Below, one piece after another: positions 42,886 through 43,033 of a stretch of 43,033 nucleotides of DNA (within the stretch, counting starts at the first letter, position 1; each line of letters begins with the position of its first letter). Source of the stretch: [Clostridium] symbiosum (GTDB taxonomy: Bacteria > Bacillota > Clostridia > Lachnospirales > Lachnospiraceae); NCBI GenBank assembly GCA_021769625.1, contig JAETSN010000033.1, forward strand, positions 1 to 43,033, read 5' to 3'. The position numbers and the translations under genes were made by a program. The notes beneath the pieces are model-generated. The model saw only the letters and a program-made list of their open reading frames with translations, was not told the origin of the DNA and searched no databases.

Positions 42886-43033
42886 CACTTACTGACGTGG
42901 ATGCTGAACCAATGTCATCTAAGTCACGAACCACCAGCCCTGCTGGTGGTTTGATGTTGGCCCTACGGGGCCAATGTTACTTTCCCGCCTAAAGGCGGTC
43001 TGGCAAACCATTATCTCGTTACTGGTAGCCGCT
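42886..43033. other. Cluster of short hairpins and possible 3' end of an ORF at the window edge
   Basis: Four stems in a row: CCAC / GTGG near 42891, CCACCAG / CTGGTGG at 42931-42949, TTGGCCC / GGGCCAA at 42957-42973 and CCGCC / GGCGG at 42985-42998. On the minus strand, frame from 43032 stays open for 37 codons and stops at 42919-42921, so a truncated coding end is possible. Such hairpin clusters occur at the ends of IS200/IS605-type elements and TnpB genes. The word TGAACCAATGTCAT (42905-42918) also occurs at the border of R3. Nothing else is seen in 42760-42885. Confidence 0.4.

Overview
The window looks like chromosome from a spore-forming, anaerobic gut-type Clostridia, most probably Lachnospiraceae. 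The basis is: a solitary spoIIQ with a sigma-F-type promoter, spoVT, Clostridia-style split transketolase, a flavoprotein-rubredoxin fusion, BmpA/NupOPQ nucleoside transport, lipoproteins with E/A/P-rich tethers, and strong AGGAGG ribosome sites. No rRNA, tRNA, CRISPR array or complete insertion sequence was found. Most genes lie on the minus strand. The taxonomic call rests on gene content only.

Region 1 (1-8607, minus strand) is a sugar-catabolic regulon: LacI repressor, ManA-like cupin, aldo/keto reductase, ribose-type ABC transporter (binding protein, ATPase, permease), UPF0303 protein and split transketolase, the last subunit running off the window. Three near-identical operators control the repressor gene and the structural operon. 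The substrate is not evident.

Region 2 (8735-23600) is mostly housekeeping: spoIIQ, an EF-hand-like protein, a lone HipA-like kinase, an aconitase-family hydratase, a RelB/DinJ-YoeB toxin-antitoxin pair, glycogen phosphorylase, type-2 isoleucyl-tRNA synthetase, a zinc-ribbon membrane protein and pncB.

Region 3 (23618-33528) is visibly A+T-richer. It holds a JAMM-like protein with a small partner, a CPA2-type antiporter, a ugp-like locus (binding protein, two permeases, glycerophosphodiester phosphodiesterase, no ATPase), and a divergent HAD phosphatase plus a fusion regulator. That regulator joins a LacI DNA-binding domain, a LacI sugar-sensor domain and a whole cytoplasmic ABC-type solute-binding domain. 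Three similar operator-like sites in the two intergenic regions fit control by it. The stretch 24.5-33.5 kb is bracketed by two direct copies of a 54-nt sequence, each ending in a terminator.

Region 4 (33578-42657) has two secreted/anchored proteins of unknown function, spoVT, the flavin reductase-rubredoxin fusion, thymidine kinase and a complete BmpA-NupOPQ nucleoside importer. Thymidine kinase follows the importer by one base, linking uptake to salvage.

Scattered through the window are four intergenic elements with self-complementary ends (9874-10010, 15462-15593, 35073-35229, 36999-37134). They share a hairpin core (lost in the fourth). Their stems differ in sequence but keep pairing, and each lies just downstream of a minus-strand stop codon. 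These elements and the LacI/solute-binding fusion are the two most unusual things here.
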